This document shows positions 1 through 12,005 of a DNA stretch of 64,000 bases, one piece after another (the first letter of the stretch is position 1; each line of letters starts with the position of its first letter). The stretch comes from Littorina saxatilis (Eukaryota; Mollusca; Gastropoda; Littorinimorpha; Littorinidae), in NCBI RefSeq assembly GCF_037325665.1, contig NC_090246.1, positions 38,050,959-38,114,958 of the forward strand. The letters run 5' to 3'. Under the pieces are notes generated by a model, which was not told where the DNA came from, searched no databases, and saw only the letters and a list, made by a program, of their open reading frames with translations. The position numbers and the translations under genes are program-made.

Positions 1-310
1 TGGGCGAAAAGTCACGTTTTGGCACTATAACGTGGCATATAACATGAAACATGAAGTTAATCAACTGAATTTTGTGGCATTATACCTGTGCGATTCACAT
101 CAAGTTAGAAAAACTGCCGTAACGCAATAAAATCCCTGGGATTTTAGCAGGGTGCAAAACACGGTAAAACATCGAGTTTTGGTGTCTGTGTTTTGGACGT
201 TTTCGCTACGTTAACGCACGGCGATTCACGTCGTGTTAAACGCGTTTCAGCAGTGCGCAAAACACCACAAAACCTATGGAGTTACGATACGTTTTTCTGG
301 TTTCTAAAAC
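1..310. repeat. Edge of a dispersed AT-rich repeat
   Basis: The first bases (TGGGCGAAAAGT followed by a CGTTTTG block) match, in reverse complement, the end of the repeat finishing near 26525. Both copies go on into related text rich in AACATGA, GTTAA and CAAAAC words. It is therefore probably the end of a second copy of that repeat, running into the window from its terminus. No gene is seen in this stretch. Confidence 0.45.
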
Positions 311-419
311 TTGATGTTAGAGTGTTGTTTTGATGGATTATTCTGCGTTTTCATCAGCCTGGTGCCAAACCCCGGCCGCCTCTCGGCGAGTCTGCAGAAT
401 CAGACGATTATCGGCTTCC

Positions 420-447
420 TCTCTCTCTCTTTCTCTCTCAGCACGGT

Positions 448-532
<85 letters not shown>

Positions 533-582
533 TATATATATAATTATATACATACACACACACACATTGCACCGGCATACAC

Positions 583-613
<31 letters not shown>

Positions 614-783
614 CGTCACACACACATTCACACCGTCACTGCACACACACATTATAACTGACATAGTAATGACACACAAACGGTACACACAGGCACACGC
701 ACAGGCACACACTGTGCACACACTGGGACACACAAACATACATACACACACACACACATGCACGCGCGCGCGCACACTATGGG

Positions 784-822
<39 letters not shown>

Positions 823-830
823 CTTTTTTG
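420..830. repeat. Compound microsatellite (CT)n-(CA)n-(TA)n-(CA)n
   Basis: About 400 bases of nearly uninterrupted dinucleotide repeat: CT, then CA, then a long TA tract (about 472-540), then impure CA blocks broken by GC-rich words. All open frames here are repeat translations (THTHTH, IYIYIY, VCVCVC) and are not genes. The flanks to about 1250 hold nothing I recognise. Confidence 0.9.
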
Positions 831-1254
831 GTATCTCTTATTTTCTCCATAAGAGCCTTGTAAGTGCACAAGAGGAGATACAGTACGAATAGCCCGTGCG
901 TTGAACAGAGAAAGTAGGTCATTTTAAACTGACAATTTTTGGCCAGCCAGATAAGAGTTCGTCTCTATTCCTTAGCAAACCTACGGTACCGAGCGAGTTA
1001 ATCATTTTCACATGTGTTGCGGAGGCGAGCTTTGCTGGCCCTGAGAAAGCCGACTGACCACAAAGAGGTCTTTGTTCTAGTTCCCCCCCTCCCCAAAACA
1101 TCCGGCCGAGAGGGTGGCTGATTGACTGGACTTTACTCTCCATGTATCTGTAGGAAGTGACTCGAGTTGGAGATTTTAGGTTTTTCTTTGCCCTACCTTT
1201 TCTGGTAATGTTTTAATCGCATAGTTTTTGGATGCGACACATAATGTCCCTTTT

Positions 1255-1322
1255 ACATTTAGTCAAGTTTTGACTAAATGTTTTAACGTAGAGGGGGGAA
1301 TCGAGACGAGGGTGGTGGTGTA

Positions 1323-1366
<44 letters not shown>

Positions 1367-2140
1367 TGTCTGTCTGTGTGTGTGTGTGTGTAGAGCGATT
1401 CAGACTAAACTACTGGACCGATCTTTATGAAATTTGACATGAGAGTTCCTGGGTATGAAATCCCCATACGTTTTTTTCATTTTTTCAATAAATGTCTTTG
1501 ATGACGTCATATCCGGCTTTTCGTGAAAGTTGAGGCGGCACTCAGTGTCACGCTCTCATTTTTCAACCAAATTGGTTGAACTTTTGGTCAAGTAATCTTC
1601 GACGAAGGCCGGGGTTTGGTATTGCATTTCAGCTTGGTGGCTTAAAAACTAATGAGTGAGTTTAGTCATTAAAAATCTGAAAATTGTAAAAAAAAAAAAA
1701 AAAAAATTATAAAACGATCCAAATTTACGTTCATCTTATTGTTTATCATTGTCTGATTCCAAAAACATATAAATATGTTATATTTGGATTAAAAACAAGC
1801 TCTGAAAATTAAAAATATAAAAATTATTATCAAAATTAAATTGTCCTAATCAATTTAAAAACACCTTCATCTTATTCCTTGTCGGTTCCTGATTCCAAAA
1901 ACATATAGATATGATATGTTTGGATTAAAACACGCTCAGAAAGTTAAAACGAAGAGAGGTACAGAAAAGCGTGCTATCCTTCTCAGCGCAAGTACTACCC
2001 CGCTCTTCTTGTCAATTTCACTGCCTTTGCCGTGCGCGGTGGACTGACGATGCTACGAGTGTTGCATTGCGTTCAGTTTCATTCTGTGAGTTCGACAGCT
2101 ACTTGACTAAATGTTGTATTTTCGCCTTACGCGACTTGTT
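1255..2140 (+). mobile_element. Helentron/DINE-1-like non-autonomous element, copy 1
   Basis: First of seven copies of a roughly 0.9-kb family. It starts with the near-palindrome ATTTAGTCAAG/TTTTGACTAAAT, then a GTAGAGGGGG-type block, a (TG)n microsatellite (1318-1391), a conserved GATGACGTCATATCCGG stretch, AT-rich middle parts, the inverted word CTTGACTAAAT about 30 bases before the end, and a GC-rich 3' tip TCGCCTTACGCGACTTGT. It is joined head to tail to copy 2. It has no coding capacity. The class is inferred from architecture (subterminal inverted repeats, internal microsatellite, 3' hairpin, T-rich target). Confidence 0.7.
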
Positions 2141-2202
2141 ACATTTAGTCAAGTTTTGACTAAAGGTTTTAACATAGAGGGGGAATCGAGACGAGGGTCG
2201 TG

Positions 2203-2287
<85 letters not shown>

Positions 2288-3041
2288 GATTCAGAGTAAA
2301 CTACTGGACCGATCTTTATGAAATTTGACATGAGAGTTCCTGGGTATGATATCCCCGGATGATTTTTTTCATTTTTTCGATAAATGTCTTTGATGACGTC
2401 ATATCCGGCTTTTTGTAAAAGTTGAGGCGGCACTGTCACACCCTCATTTTTCAATCAAATTGATTGAAATTTTGGCCAAGCAATCTTCGACGAAGGCCGG
2501 ACTTTGGTATTGCATTTCAGCTTGGTGGCTTAAAAATTAATTCATGACTTTGGTCATTAAAAATCTAAAAATTGTAAAAAAAACTTTTTTTTTATAAAAT
2601 GATCCAAATTTACGTTCATCTTATTCTTCATCATTTTCTGACTCCGAAAACATATAAATATGTTGTATTTGGATTAAAAACAAGCTCTGAAAATTAAAAA
2701 AATTAAAATTATGATCAAAGTTAAATTTTCGAAATCAATTTAAAAACACTTTCATCTCATTCCTTGTCGGTTCCTGATTCAAAAAACATATAGATATGAC
2801 ATGTTTGGATTAAAAACACGCTCAGAAAGTTAAAACGAAGAGAGGTACAGAAAAGCGTGCTATCCTTCTCAGCGCAAGTACTACCCCGCTCTTCTTGTCA
2901 ATTTCACTGCCTTTGCCATGAGCGGTGGACTGACGATGGTACGAGTATACGGTCTTGTTGAAAAATTGCATTGCGTTCAGTTTCATTCTGTGAGTTCGAC
3001 AGCTTGACTAAATGTTGTATTTTCGCCTTACGCGACTTGTT
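2141..3041 (+). mobile_element. Helentron/DINE-1-like element, copy 2
   Basis: Directly follows copy 1 in the same orientation, with the same 5' palindrome and 3' tip. Its (TG)n tract (2206-2281) is longer than in copy 1. After its end a further short ATTTAGTC start appears at about 3049-3058, suggesting a third, truncated tandem unit. Confidence 0.7.
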
Positions 3042-3247
3042 TGTTACATTTAGTCGGTCTGGTGCGTGTGGTTTGAATGCCGTCCTGATAAGTGTCTTTT
3101 AAAAACACATTCACAGTAACATCTTCGACGCAGACACAGACAGTTAATTAGGAAGGGCTCCTAATATGGACCACTTTTTGTTTCATGCTGATAACTAGCT
3201 TGTTTTCTTGCGAAGAGTTTTATTTTGTGTTTGGTAGTCCTTCTCTC

Positions 3248-3475
3248 AATCAATATGAGGCTTATATCGCGCGTATTCCGTGGGTACAGTTCTAAGCGCA
3301 GGGATTTAAAAAAAATAATAATTATGCAATTTATATCGCGCACATATTCAAGGCGCATGGATTTATTTATGCCGTGTGAGATGGAATTTTTTTTACACAA
3401 TACATCACGCATTCACATCGGCCAGCAGATCGCAGCCATTTCGGCGCACATCCTACTTTTCACGATCACGGCCTA
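3248..3475. mobile_element. SINE-like insertion (TATATCGCGCG family)
   Basis: 228 bases beginning AATCAATATGAGGCTTATAT and flanked by the direct repeat TCTCTC (3242-3247 and 3476-3481). The paralogous segment at about 6070-6085 has the uninterrupted site with one TCTCTC, which defines the insertion exactly. A second, reverse-oriented copy with a clear (TTGA)n tail lies at 38975-39212. Confidence 0.75.
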
Positions 3476-3688
3476 TCTCTCTTAGGTTAACCGTTAGGCC
3501 TAATTAGAGTGAAATAGCTTTGATAGACATTCAGCAAAAATTAAATACAGTCAAAATCACAAATGGTCCATAATAGGAGCCTGGGCGCCTAATATGGACC
3601 AGTGAAGCGGCCTTCACAAATCACTGTAAAAAGCCCCCTATACTTCAAAATAACATGATACAGCTCAGTGTACAAGTCAGACTAATTA

Positions 3689-4560
3689 TATTTAGTCAAG
3701 TTTTGACTAAATATTTTAACATCGAGGGGGAATCGAAACGAGGGTCGTGGTGTATGTGCGTGTGTGTGTCTGTGTGTCTGTGTGTCTGTGTGTGTGTGTG
3801 TGTAGAGCGATTCAGACTAAACTACTGGACCGATCTTTATGAAATTTGACATGAGAGTTCCTGGGTATGAAATCCCCGAACGTTTTTTTTCATTTTTTTG
3901 ATAAATGTCTTTGATGACGTCATATCCGGCTTTTCGTGAAAGTTGAGGCGGCACTGTCACGCCCTCATTTTTCAACCAAATTGGTTGAAATTTTGGTCAA
4001 GTAATCTTCGACGAAGCCCGGGGTTCGGTATTGCATTTCAGCTTGGTGGCTTAAAAATTAATTAATGACTTTGGTCATTAAAAATCTGAAAATTGTAAAA
4101 AAAAATAAAAATTTATAAAACGATCCAAATTTACGTTTATCTTATTCTCCATCATTTGCTGATTCCAAAAACATATAAATATGTTATATTCGGATTAAAA
4201 ACAAGCTCTGAAAATTAAATATATAAAAATTATTATCAAAATTTTTTTTTCGAAATCAATTTAAAAACACTTTCATCTTATTCCTTGTCGGTTCCTGATT
4301 CCAAAAATATATAGATATGATATGTTTGGATTAAAAACACGCTCAGAAAGTTAAAACGAAGAGAGGTACAAAAAAGCGTGCTATGCAGCATAGCGTAACC
4401 ACTACCCCGCTCGCGCGCTCTTCTTGTCAATTTCACTGCCTATGCCGTGAGCGGTGGACCACGAGTATACGGTCTTGCTGCGTTGCATTGCGTTCAGTTT
4501 CATTCTGTGAGTTCGACAGCTACTTGACTAAATATTGTATTTTCGCCTTACGCGACTTGT
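3689..4560 (+). mobile_element. Helentron/DINE-1-like element, copy 3
   Basis: Same structure as copies 1 and 2 with a short (TG)n tract. It is inserted in the 3056-5206 segment next to GACTAATT. The corresponding paralogous site near 6284 lacks it, so the borders are well supported: ATTTAGTCAAG at the left, GCGACTTGT at the right, with no obvious target duplication. Confidence 0.75.
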
Positions 4561-5229
4561 TTTAATATGCTTTAGATTGATCTGTTTCGGGTTGATGAGA
4601 GCATTATTTGAAGAACACCAGGAAACTAAAGAAGCTTATCAAAAACAGAGTAAAAATAAGTGAAATTATCAACTTCCACGAAAAGAAGACTTTTTTTTTT
4701 TAATCTCGAAGACTAGTTATAGGTTATTTCCAGCAAGCTTCTTAATGAATTAATGAAAATAGCTTTTAGCTTTTTTTTCTTCGATTTGTTGAAGGTGGTC
4801 CATATTAGGGGACTCGCACATACTTTGAGATTTTGCCATTATTTTTTGTTTGCAGTAGAAACTCGGGGTCAACACTGCTAAAATGTAACAAATGCGGTCT
4901 TAGCTGTCATATATGGTAATTTTTGTGTGATAAAAGCTTTGGCTGTGGACACTGAGAACGAGTCCGTTTTAGGCGGCAAATTTAGAGTGAACGCTGCCAA
5001 ACTGAATGAAAAAAATTAGAAAAAGCCTAACGGTTTTGAGATTTGTGTTTCTGCAACTGTTTTGACATGTGCGAGTTATCCAGAGAGGTTGAATACAGCG
5101 AACAAAACTTTTTTGAGCGCTCTAGCACCGTTAGTTTTTCAGAACAGGAGGGGGTCCATAATTATTGGGAGCCGGTCCATATTAGGAGCCCTTCCCCCAT
5201 ATCTACGTGAAGCTACCACCGCTCGGCTT

Positions 5230-5400
5230 TACACACACACACTTTTAATTATTATTATTATTATTATGGGGAGCTTATATAGCGCGAACCACAACTGTGC
5301 TCTCCGCGGTTTACATATTAATTTCTGCCGTTTAAAATGTAATGTTTTACAGACAGACAGACAAACAGACTTACCTTACTTACCTATTCAGCCACAAATA
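5230..5400 (-). mobile_element. Retroposon 3' tail, (ATT)n type
   Basis: Read on the minus strand this is GTGGTTCGCGCTATATAAGC followed by an (ATT)n-like tail (plus-strand TTATTATTATTATTATTA at about 5247-5264). The GCGC-TATATAA-(ATT)n ending is the usual 3' end of CR1/L2-type LINEs and their SINEs. No coding part is present. Confidence 0.5.
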
Positions 5401-5661
5401 TAACAATATTCCACATAACAAAAATTAAAAAAATAAGCCTACAAAACCGCTCCAGTCCAACCATATTCCGCGTACACAATCTTCACTTCCATCCCCATTT
5501 TGAAACATCGCAACAGACTTCCAGATATGATTATAACACGACCATATGTGTTCTCTGGTTGCATGTTTGTTCAGTGTCTTGTCCCCACATAAAGCATATT
5601 AACTCTACCTGTCCTAAAGCCAGTTGCAGTTCTAAGAGGACGTTAAAACTAATTATCATCA

Positions 5662-5663
<2 letters not shown>

Positions 5664-5738
<75 letters not shown>
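5664..5738. repeat. (CA)n microsatellite
   Basis: Almost pure CA dinucleotide tract. The surrounding 5400-5817 shows nothing else I recognise. Confidence 0.9.
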
Positions 5739-6291
5739 TTTGAAAGATCCCATGTATGTTTTATGATTGTTGTTTTGGTCTGAATACAACTTTGGAATCT
5801 TACTACACTCATAGACCTATATTAATATAGGTCCCTGCTACACTCTTGTTGATTTTACATTTAAGTTGTCAGAAGTATTTTGTTCGTCGGTTCGTGTCTG
5901 GTGCGTGTGGTTTGAATGCCGCCCTGACAAATGTCTTTTAAAAACACATTCACGGTAACATCTTCGACGCAGACACAGACAGTTAGGAAGGGCTCCTAAT
6001 ATGGACCACTTTTTGTTTCATGCTGATAACTAGCTTGTTTTCTTGCGAAGAAGTTTTATTTTGTGTTTGGTAGTCCTTCTCTCTTAGGTTAGCCGTTAGG
6101 CCTAATTAGAGTGAAATAGCTTTGATAGACATTCAGCAAAAATTAAATACATACAAAATCACAAATGGTACATATTAGGAGCCTGGGCGCCTAATATGGA
6201 CCAGTGAAGCGGCCTTCACGAATCACTGTAAAAAAAGCCCCCTATACTTCAAAATAGCATGATACAACTTAGTGTACAAGTCAGACTAATT

Positions 6292-6432
6292 CTTCTTCTT
6301 CTTCGTACGACGGTTGTGTCAGACTCGGAATCTGGAGGATGCCATGAACATGGACGTTCTTTCCAGGTCCTCCAGTGCTCCCCACATTTTGGTCCTCAGA
6401 TCTGTTTGGTCAGGCCATGTCTGGATCAGCCG
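6292..6432 (-). mobile_element. Short retroposon fragment with GAA-rich tail
   Basis: 141 bases starting (CTT)n and flanked by an 8-bp direct repeat GACTAATT (6284-6291 and 6433-6440). On the minus strand it would end in a GAA-rich tail, as the SINEs at 20.9 and 47.8 kb do. The paralogous site at 3.68 kb lacks it and carries a Helentron-like element within three bases of the same point. The duplicate copy is at about 12953-13101. Confidence 0.6.
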
Positions 6433-6889
6433 GACTAATTCAAATATGCTTTAGATTGATCTGTTTCGGGTTGATGAGAGCATTATTTGAAGAACACCAG
6501 GAAACTAAAGAAGCTTATCAAAAACAGAGTGAAAATAAGTAAAATTATCAACTTGCACGAAAAGAAGACTTTTTGTTATTTTTTTTTTAAACTGATCTCG
6601 AGGGCTAGTAATAGGTTATTTCCAGCAAGCTTCTTAATGAATTAATGAAAAAAGCCTTTAGCTTCTTTTTCTTCGATTTGTTGAAGGTGGTCCATATTTT
6701 AGGGGACTCGCACATACTTTGAGATTTTGCTATTGATTTTTTGTTTGAAGTAGAAACTTGGGGTCAACACTGCTAAAATGAAATGCGGTCTTAGCTGTCA
6801 TAGCAAATTTTGTGTGAAAGCTTTGGCTGTGGACAGAAACGAGTCCGTTTTAGGCAGCACATTTAGAGTGAACGCTGCCAAAAGTGAAA

Positions 6890-7663
6890 ACAAGTCGCGT
6901 AAGGCGAAAATACAATATTTAGTCAAGTAGCTGTCGAACTCACAGAATGAAACTGAACGCAATGCCATTTTACTCGTAGCATCGTCAGGCCACCGCTCAT
7001 GGCAAAGGCAGTGAAATTGACAAGAAGAGCGGGGTAGTAGTTGCGCTAAGAAGGATAGCACGCTTTTCTGTACCTCTCTTTGTTTTAACTTTCTGAGCGT
7101 GTTTTTAATCCAAACATATCATATCTATATGTTTTTGGAATCAGGAACCGACAAGGAATAAGATGAAAGTGTTTTTAAATTGATTTGGACAATTTAATTT
7201 TGATAATAATTTTTATATATTTAATTTTCAGAGCTTGTTTTTAATCCGAATATAACATATTTATATGTTTTTGGAATCAGCAAATGATGGAGAATAAGAT
7301 AAACGTAAATTTGGATCGTTTTATAAATTTTTATTTTTTTTTACAATTTTCCGATTTTTAATGACCAAAGTCATTAATTAATTTTTAAGCCACCACGCTG
7401 ATATGCAATACCGAAGTCCGGGCTTCGTCGAAGATTACGTGACCAAAATTTGAACCAATTTGGTTGAAAAATGAGGGCGTGACAGTGCCGCCTCAACTTT
7501 CACGAAAAGCCGGATATGACGTCATCAAAGACATTTATCAAAAAAATGAAAAATACGTTCGGGGATATCAATCCCAGGAACTCTCATGTCAAATTTCATA
7601 AAGATCGGTCCAGTAGTTTGGTCTGAATCGCTCTACACACACACACAGACAGACAGACAGACA

Positions 7664-7718
<55 letters not shown>

Positions 7719-7781
7719 CACGACCCTCGTCTCGATTCCCCCCTCTACGTTAAAATATTTAGTCAAAACTTGACTAAATAT
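6890..7781 (-). mobile_element. Helentron/DINE-1-like element, copy 4
   Basis: Reverse-oriented copy from ACAAGTCGCGTAAGG to TTGACTAAAT with a (CA)n tract at 7636-7712. The paralogue near 4988-5030 has the empty site, again T/A-rich with no clear target duplication. Together with copy 3 this fixes both ends of the family. Confidence 0.75.
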
Positions 7782-8409
7782 AAAAAGAGAAAAAGCCTAA
7801 CAGTTTTGAGATTTGTGTTTCTGCAACTGTTTTGACATGTGCAAGTTATCCAGAGAGGGTGAATACAGCGATCACTTTGTCCGCACGTCGCTGGGCATAT
7901 CAGCGCAGTTCAACGTTGCCAGAGACCAAAGAAGCGCTTTACTCAGGTCGCAGCGCGAGGCGGCTCACTGGAGGAATGTTTGAAAACTATCTGTGCTCGA
8001 CTGCCAGCAGACCACAGGCACATTACACCCAATAAAGTTTGGACTTGTACTGGCAGAGAGCGAATGCAAATTCTTGTAGGCATACACAGACGCAACATAG
8101 CATATACAGACAATAACACCCACAACACTTCAACAGCATATGAAAGGAATAAAAATAAATCCGCAAATCGCGCACAATACACCAGTTAGAAAAACAAGGA
8201 GTACCAAAGCGGCGTGCAGAAACTAAACTGACTCGGAGACTGAGAAGAAACATTTATCACACGATGTGGATAGCAAACATTAAAATAAAACAGATAAGTC
8301 AAGCAAAAAATAAACACAAATATCGAAAACACAATAAACAAAGGTAAAGAAAACAAAAAGAGATGCTTGCCGACAGTCAGTGTGTGAGTGCGTGGTTTGT
8401 GCGTCAGCG

Positions 8410-8458
<49 letters not shown>
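8410..8458. repeat. (TG)n microsatellite
   Basis: Pure TG tract. In the duplicate copy (15079-15136) it is preceded by a G homopolymer of about 13, one of the few differences between the two copies. Confidence 0.9.
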
Positions 8459-8462
<4 letters not shown>

Positions 8463-8559
8463 TGCATGCGTGCGTAGCGGCTACGTTCTTGCGTGTGTGC
8501 GTTCGAATGAGAAAGAAGAGAGAGAGAGGATTGAAGAATGAGGTCACGCTCTCTGTCAC

Positions 8560-9645
8560 ATGAATACATATACACACACTGAAGGCTACCTCGGACACGA
8601 ACACTTGCCAACAACTGTGGTTGGACATGCTTTTGAAATGGAATATTTTTTCGACATGATTTCTGGACATACGAATCCCGCTGTGTTGCCTACTGATGTT
8701 GCGAATGATGAAGGTTTTGCCCCGGAGTTGACTGACCTTGAGGAGGTATTGCATCAGGCGTTCATCGTCTCAAATTATATCCTTGCTACTTTTCAGGAGT
8801 CAACTATTGCCATTCATGGTAACTTGGATAGTCAAAGTTTTTATTTGTTTGATCATCAGTTCCCATCAAAGAAACAGAAATGGTAACCATTCTTCAAATG
8901 GCGCTGCAGTTTTGATGTCATCAAGTTAATCCCTTTGCAGAATTGATTGATTTTCTCAAAAGCCATTATCAATGTGTTTATCAATTAACACCTGTTCATT
9001 TCTGTCCAACTGCAATGCAAACTCAATGTGGAGGAAACAAGGATTCATTACAAACAAGTCATCCCTGTACATCAACAGATTTATGTACCTCAATCAATAC
9101 TGCTAGTATGAGTGACAGGAATCTAAAAGAAAAAACAACCAAACGCAAATGTACTACTACTTCAACGACTCGTTTGAATGTAAAACAGAAATGTAACACT
9201 ATCTGTGACAATGACGGTTCTACGACTCGTTTGAATGACGGTATAGATCGAACCTTAACCCACAACTACGAAAATTTGTGTCAGACTTTTTTGAACAGGA
9301 AAATATGCCTCTGTTCAACAGTAACCAACACATGGAAGATGTTTTTGAAACTTTACAGAAATGTAACACTAGCCTATCTGTGACAATGTTGCTTTTGAAT
9401 TGAACCCACATTTGTTGAACAGGAGAGAATGTTCCTGTTCAACAGTGCCCAAAACACTGAATCTGACGTTTTTGAATCTTTTCTGTCATCTAACTGAATC
9501 TGACGTTTTTGAATCTTTTCTGTCATCTAACCCAATTGCTCATGACTTCATCGATCTTGAACATGCCTACTTTTCAAAGAAAGACAGACAAAAGCGAAAT
9601 CTGCATGTTAGCCATCTGCCTGAAATGGTCAATGCACTTTTGTAA
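8560..9645 (+). pseudogene. Relic of a mobile-element protein with a cysteine-protease-like segment
   Basis: Open frames at 8560-8886 and 8943-9383 keep protein-like composition next to microsatellites. The first contains FEMEYFFDMISG, DLEEVLHQAF, a hydrophobic TIAIHG stretch and YLFD; the second opens with LIDFLKSHY. This order (small-residue segment, YLFD, then an L-x-x-L-K-x-x-Y region) resembles protease-type domains carried by mollusc transposons. I cannot name the family, and the copy is broken. It is followed by low-complexity, Cys/Thr-rich repeat translation. Both strands of 8000-8560 show only repeats. Confidence 0.35.
9459..9535 (+). repeat. Two-unit tandem repeat
   Basis: A unit of about 36 bases (AATCTGACGTTTTTGAATCT...) occurs twice in direct succession. 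Confidence 0.7.
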
Positions 9646-10090
9646 AATTGTCACATCTGTTATGCACTTTTGTGAAATGGTCAGTGCTGTTGTGCACTTA
9701 TGCAAAACTTGGTGCTGTGCTGTTAACATTTGAACAAAATGCATTTTGTTCAAATGTTTAGTGCAACTTGCTACTATATAATCGCTGTATGCGCTTTGTG
9801 GTAATAATGCACTTTTGTGAAAAGTTTGCGCTAAATGTTGGCACTATGCATCATTGTTGGAGCACCCTCCTGTAGTAGATGCACCATGCATAAAAATGTA
9901 CTTATGTGAAATGTTTCGTGTAAATTATTGTCACAATAATGTTTTGTGCGCCCCCATGTATGTGTTCTGTGCTAATAATGCACGGTTGTGAAATGTCCGT
10001 ACACATTTTGTGGCACAATGTACTAATTGTTAGTGCATCCTCGTGCGGATGCTTCGTGCTAAAATTGCACTTCCATTAAAATATTGTACG
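9640..10090. repeat. Degenerate tandem repeat around ATGCACTTTTGTGAAATG
   Basis: The word AATGCACTTTTGTGAAA and its variants recur at irregular spacing between 9640 and 10080, separated by GTGC- and TGTACA-containing spacers. It looks like an old, diverged tandem array. It contains a perfect 34-bp palindrome at 9725-9758 centred on AATG/CATT. No coding potential. Confidence 0.5.
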
Positions 10091-10831
10091 CTCATGTCAA
10101 CTGGTAATATATTTTCAATTGTTTCTCTGTCAATTTCAGATGTTTGTTTCCAATTACTTCAGTATCTCCCTGTTGCAATTCCAGGTGATTCATTATGCAT
10201 GTGCCAATCAGTTTGAGGTGTTTAATTCTGATTCCTGTATTTACAGTGTAAAATTAAAACTATTGTTTTCAAACATTCCTAGGACACCTGGTAATGGTTC
10301 TGTGTTTTTTTGTAATTTGTATTTTGTTTTTCTGCAATAAATATTTGAAATGGATCTGAGACTGACTTACTACTTTTAGCACTCCTTTTCACCACATTCC
10401 CACGTACATAAGTATTGCAATATCAACTCTTCCTTTCTACCTGTTTCAAACAAGCTCTATTTTTTAATTAAAAAGTTTTTTTTTCTTGTGGCTGTTTGAT
10501 CAATTATGGCAAGCATTGACTGAAATAAACAATTTATATAGGCCTATATCCAGCACAACATGCAATTCATTAACTTTTGACCCTAACCTTTAACACTTCC
10601 CAAAATAAATCTTTGGTGGACATTGCATCGACGCTGTTCATTTTGAATGAACATTTTTCTTGTTAGATCAGTGGTCTATGCCGGCGCATAGTTGTGTATT
10701 GACTGGATCAATCGCCAACTCGCTGCGCTCGCGGTAAGTGCTGACAACCGGAAGAAAGCTGCATTCCGAAAAAAGTCACTTCCGTTTCGCCATTTTTCGA
10801 TGATGCCAGAGAAGTGAACCATGATTTCAAG

Positions 10832-11040
10832 ATGCCCGGTGCAAATTGTTGTATGCCTGGATGCAGCGTGAGCTCACTAAGATCTTCAACGCTTATAACT
10901 TTCCATGGTATACCAAACGGAAAAGCGGATGCCGAATGGAGAGCTGCTCTTCCACAAAATCAACCGTGCTGACAAGCTTTTCAACCCGAAGAATGCGAGG
11001 ATATGTTCCCGACATTTCAAAGAAACATGCTTCAAATACG
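10832..11040 (+). pseudogene. THAP zinc-finger exon 1, frameshifted (left duplicate copy)
   Basis: Same exon as 17503-17711; see that entry. It starts at ATG 10832, reads 46 codons (MPGANCCMPGC... with FHGIP and EWRAAL) to a stop at 10970, while the rest of the domain (LFNP, ICSRHF, ETCFKYG) is in another frame. The exon ends at a GTACGT donor after 11040. This copy lies in the duplicated contig end and should not be counted as a second gene. Confidence 0.7.
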
Positions 11041-11550
11041 GTACGTAAAAAAACTAGTAATATAGCGAAAATAAGCTTTCATCTGATTGTCTGTGCTGTG
11101 TTGTTTTGCTTGTAATGCTTCAAGTGACGAAGCTCTAGTAGTATCAATCAATCAGTATGAGGCTTAGTACTTGTAGTAACTAGTACTTTTACAGCTCGCA
11201 GACAAAAAATAACACAATCGTATTCTGAATCATACATTGACAAAGGCGTAATTCTGAGCTATAATTATTAGGTAATGGGGAAAAACCACTCTTTGTTCTT
11301 GTGATAATGTGTTTTTGAATATATTCTAGTAAACTTCTGGGTTAGAACTTAGATTTCTTTTGTTGTTTTACTCGGTCACTGAGTCAGTCTTGTTCATTCT
11401 TGACAGATTTGCAGTAGTGTGTTTTACTAATTCTTGTTTCTATTTCAATAGATCTAAATGTATAGGTCTGTTTAGTTAATTTAACTTATAATTTCGACTC
11501 AGCATTTTGAACATTTTCTTTGCATGTTTTTTTGCTGGGCCTACAGGCAG

Positions 11551-11613
11551 GCAAGCGAGCACTCATTCCAGGAAGTCTGCCAACCAACCATGTGCTACAG
11601 AAGTCAGTAGAAA
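11551..11613 (+). pseudogene. THAP gene exon 2, first part (left duplicate copy)
   Basis: After an AG acceptor the frame continues from the exon-1 phase as GKRALIPGSLPTNH, the usual basic, proline-rich stretch that follows a THAP domain. It is cut by the start of the TGTTAGGCGCG transposon near 11614. The fuller copy is at 18225-18287. Confidence 0.6.
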
Positions 11614-11959
11614 TGTTAGGCGCGTTTGATCGATCTGCGCGATCGCGCTGCGCGTTTGGTGGATCGATCAAACGCGCACACATCGATCGATGTGTGCGCG
11701 TTTGATCGATGCAAAGAATACAAGAATCGTTAAAACGCGCAGCTCTTATATACTTGCGCATTTGGACGATCCGTCTCACAAATCACCATCGTACTACGCA
11801 CACACACGTCTGCGGGCAATGACCGGAAGTTATGACCGGAAGTAGGTCTTTCTCTTTCTCTTTCTCTCTCTGTCGATGAACCCATATATACTTCAGCTAC
11901 TGTCAGTATGTTTGTCCCTGTCCCTGTATCTCTTTCTCTCTCTTCCTTGGCCCGCGTGC

Positions 11960-12005
<46 letters not shown>

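Larger units (their letters stand above)
3056..5206. repeat. Diverged segmental copy (older paralogue of 5897-7870) with nested insertions
   Basis: About 0.94 kb of sequence shared with 5897-7870 once later insertions are removed. It contains the recurring word CTAATATGGACC and ends near 5206 with its complement (GGTCCATATTAGGAGCCC), so a TIR element starting about 3150 may be included. It holds a SINE-like insertion (3248-3475) and a Helentron-like insertion (3689-4560) that are absent from the paralogue. No protein-coding content was recognised. Confidence 0.6.

Noticed and set aside
330-922. Long open frames over the microsatellite on both strands
   Set aside because: They are translations of CA, TA and CT repeats (THTH, IYIY, VCVC) without any protein-like segment.
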